64,000 nt of DNA from CAIWHR01 sp963734085 (GTDB lineage: Bacteria; Pseudomonadota; Gammaproteobacteria; Burkholderiales; Casimicrobiaceae), in NCBI GenBank assembly GCA_963734085.1, contig CAVTFT010000016.1:25557-89556 (forward strand). Direction: 5' to 3'. A program made the position numbers and the translations under genes. Shown piece by piece: positions 63,875 to 64,000 of the stretch (positions within the stretch are counted from its first letter, which is position 1; the number at the start of each line of letters is the position of its first letter). The notes under the pieces are model-generated. The model was not told the DNA's origin. It saw only the letters and a list, made by a program, of their open reading frames with translations, and ran no database searches.

Positions 63875-64000
63875 ACGCCGCAATCGTCCGGTGTGTGACG
63901 GCAGCGGCGCTGATCGACCCGTTCGCCGGGGGACGGCTACCGCGTGATCGGCGCACCATCCGCCGCCGACTCGGCGGCGATGCGAGTTCCTCGTCGCACA
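63871..64000 (+). CDS. Possible next gene, N-terminal fragment (runs off window)
   Basis: A GTG at 63871 overlaps the DUF2249 stop (GTGA), and the frame stays open to the window end. The 43 residues (NAAIVRCVTAAALIDPFAGG...) become Arg-rich after about 20 residues and show no clear homology, so this may be chance. The overlap is the only positive sign. Confidence 0.25.
   Translation, partial: MNAAIVRCVTAAALIDPFAGGRLPRDRRTIRRRLGGDASSSSH

Noticed and set aside
1..64000. tRNA, rRNA, CRISPR, prophage or intact insertion sequence
   Set aside because: No cloverleaf with a clear TTCGA arm, no rRNA-like stretch, no regularly spaced repeat-spacer array and no transposase or integrase coding frame was seen.

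Overview
The window is GC-rich, densely packed chromosomal DNA from a Gram-negative bacterium, most likely an uncultured or little-studied betaproteobacterium (Burkholderiales/Rhodocyclales/Nitrosomonadales type). Signs of this are LPS-core heptosyltransferase, ubiquinone genes (ubiB, ubiE, ubiJ), twitching ATPases pilT/pilU facing yggS-proC-yggT-yggU, a PEP-CTERM protein, FNR-type boxes and hairpin-rich intergenic repeats. No rRNA, tRNA, CRISPR array, phage or intact transposase gene was seen. The only DNA resembling mobile elements is three families of short structured repeats.

Layout. 1-3.3 kb: end of an LPS/glycan locus (glycosyltransferase, heptosyltransferase, VanZ-like protein, GNAT). 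3.4-7.2 kb: polyamine ABC transporter potABCD. 7.4-15.1 kb: ubiquinone genes ubiE-ubiJ and ubiB on the minus strand, enclosing a plus-strand group (thioesterase, LCAT-like lipase, hemolysin III-like protein with a sigma-54-type promoter). 15.2-20.5 kb: pilU/pilT and yggS-proC-yggT-yggU. A 77-bp repeat array between yggS and proC forms a chain of stop/start-overlapping mini-cistrons. 20.5-20.8 kb: a 269-bp inverted-repeat element that holds the stop codons of both flanking genes. 20.8-26.6 kb: rsmA, pdxA, a GH31 glycosidase with an altered acid/base position, an SMP-30 lactonase and an HpcH/HpaI aldolase. 26.8-31.4 kb: azlCD, a MoxR/VWA pair with a GNAT gene between them, and a fructosamine kinase. 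Two copies of a GGGGTCGGACTCGA inverted repeat lie here.

31.4-43 kb is rich in metal genes: nikR and a nickel permease; a copper group with a CopD-cytochrome c-thioredoxin fusion, CopC, a barrel-like protein and a small His-rich protein; a prolyl oligopeptidase; and a TonB-dependent receptor. 43-49 kb is a probable zinc-acquisition locus: a Fur/Zur regulator, an FtsX/MacB-like ABC pair, a small Cys-containing exported protein, znuA-znuC-znuB and a DUF3299 protein. The operator between regulator and receptor suggests one regulon. 49-53 kb: a TauD-type dioxygenase with a TRAP transporter. 53-57 kb: a PCu(A)C copper chaperone facing an anaerobic ribonucleotide reductase locus. There the glycyl-radical segment of NrdD is a separate 62-residue cistron, followed by nrdG, and the promoter has an FNR box and a pair of NrdR-like boxes 31 bp apart. 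57-64 kb: a PEP-CTERM protein behind a sigma-54-type promoter, a thioredoxin-fold lipoprotein, a lytic transglycosylase with a long structured leader, DUF2237, a quinone-reductase-like enzyme, heme A synthase and a DUF2249 protein behind a perfect FNR box.

Taken together, the genes describe a facultative respirer that switches between aerobic metabolism (heme A, ubiquinone) and anaerobic metabolism (class III RNR, FNR sites) and invests heavily in Ni, Cu and Zn handling. All functional assignments come from reading the translated sequence; no database search was run.
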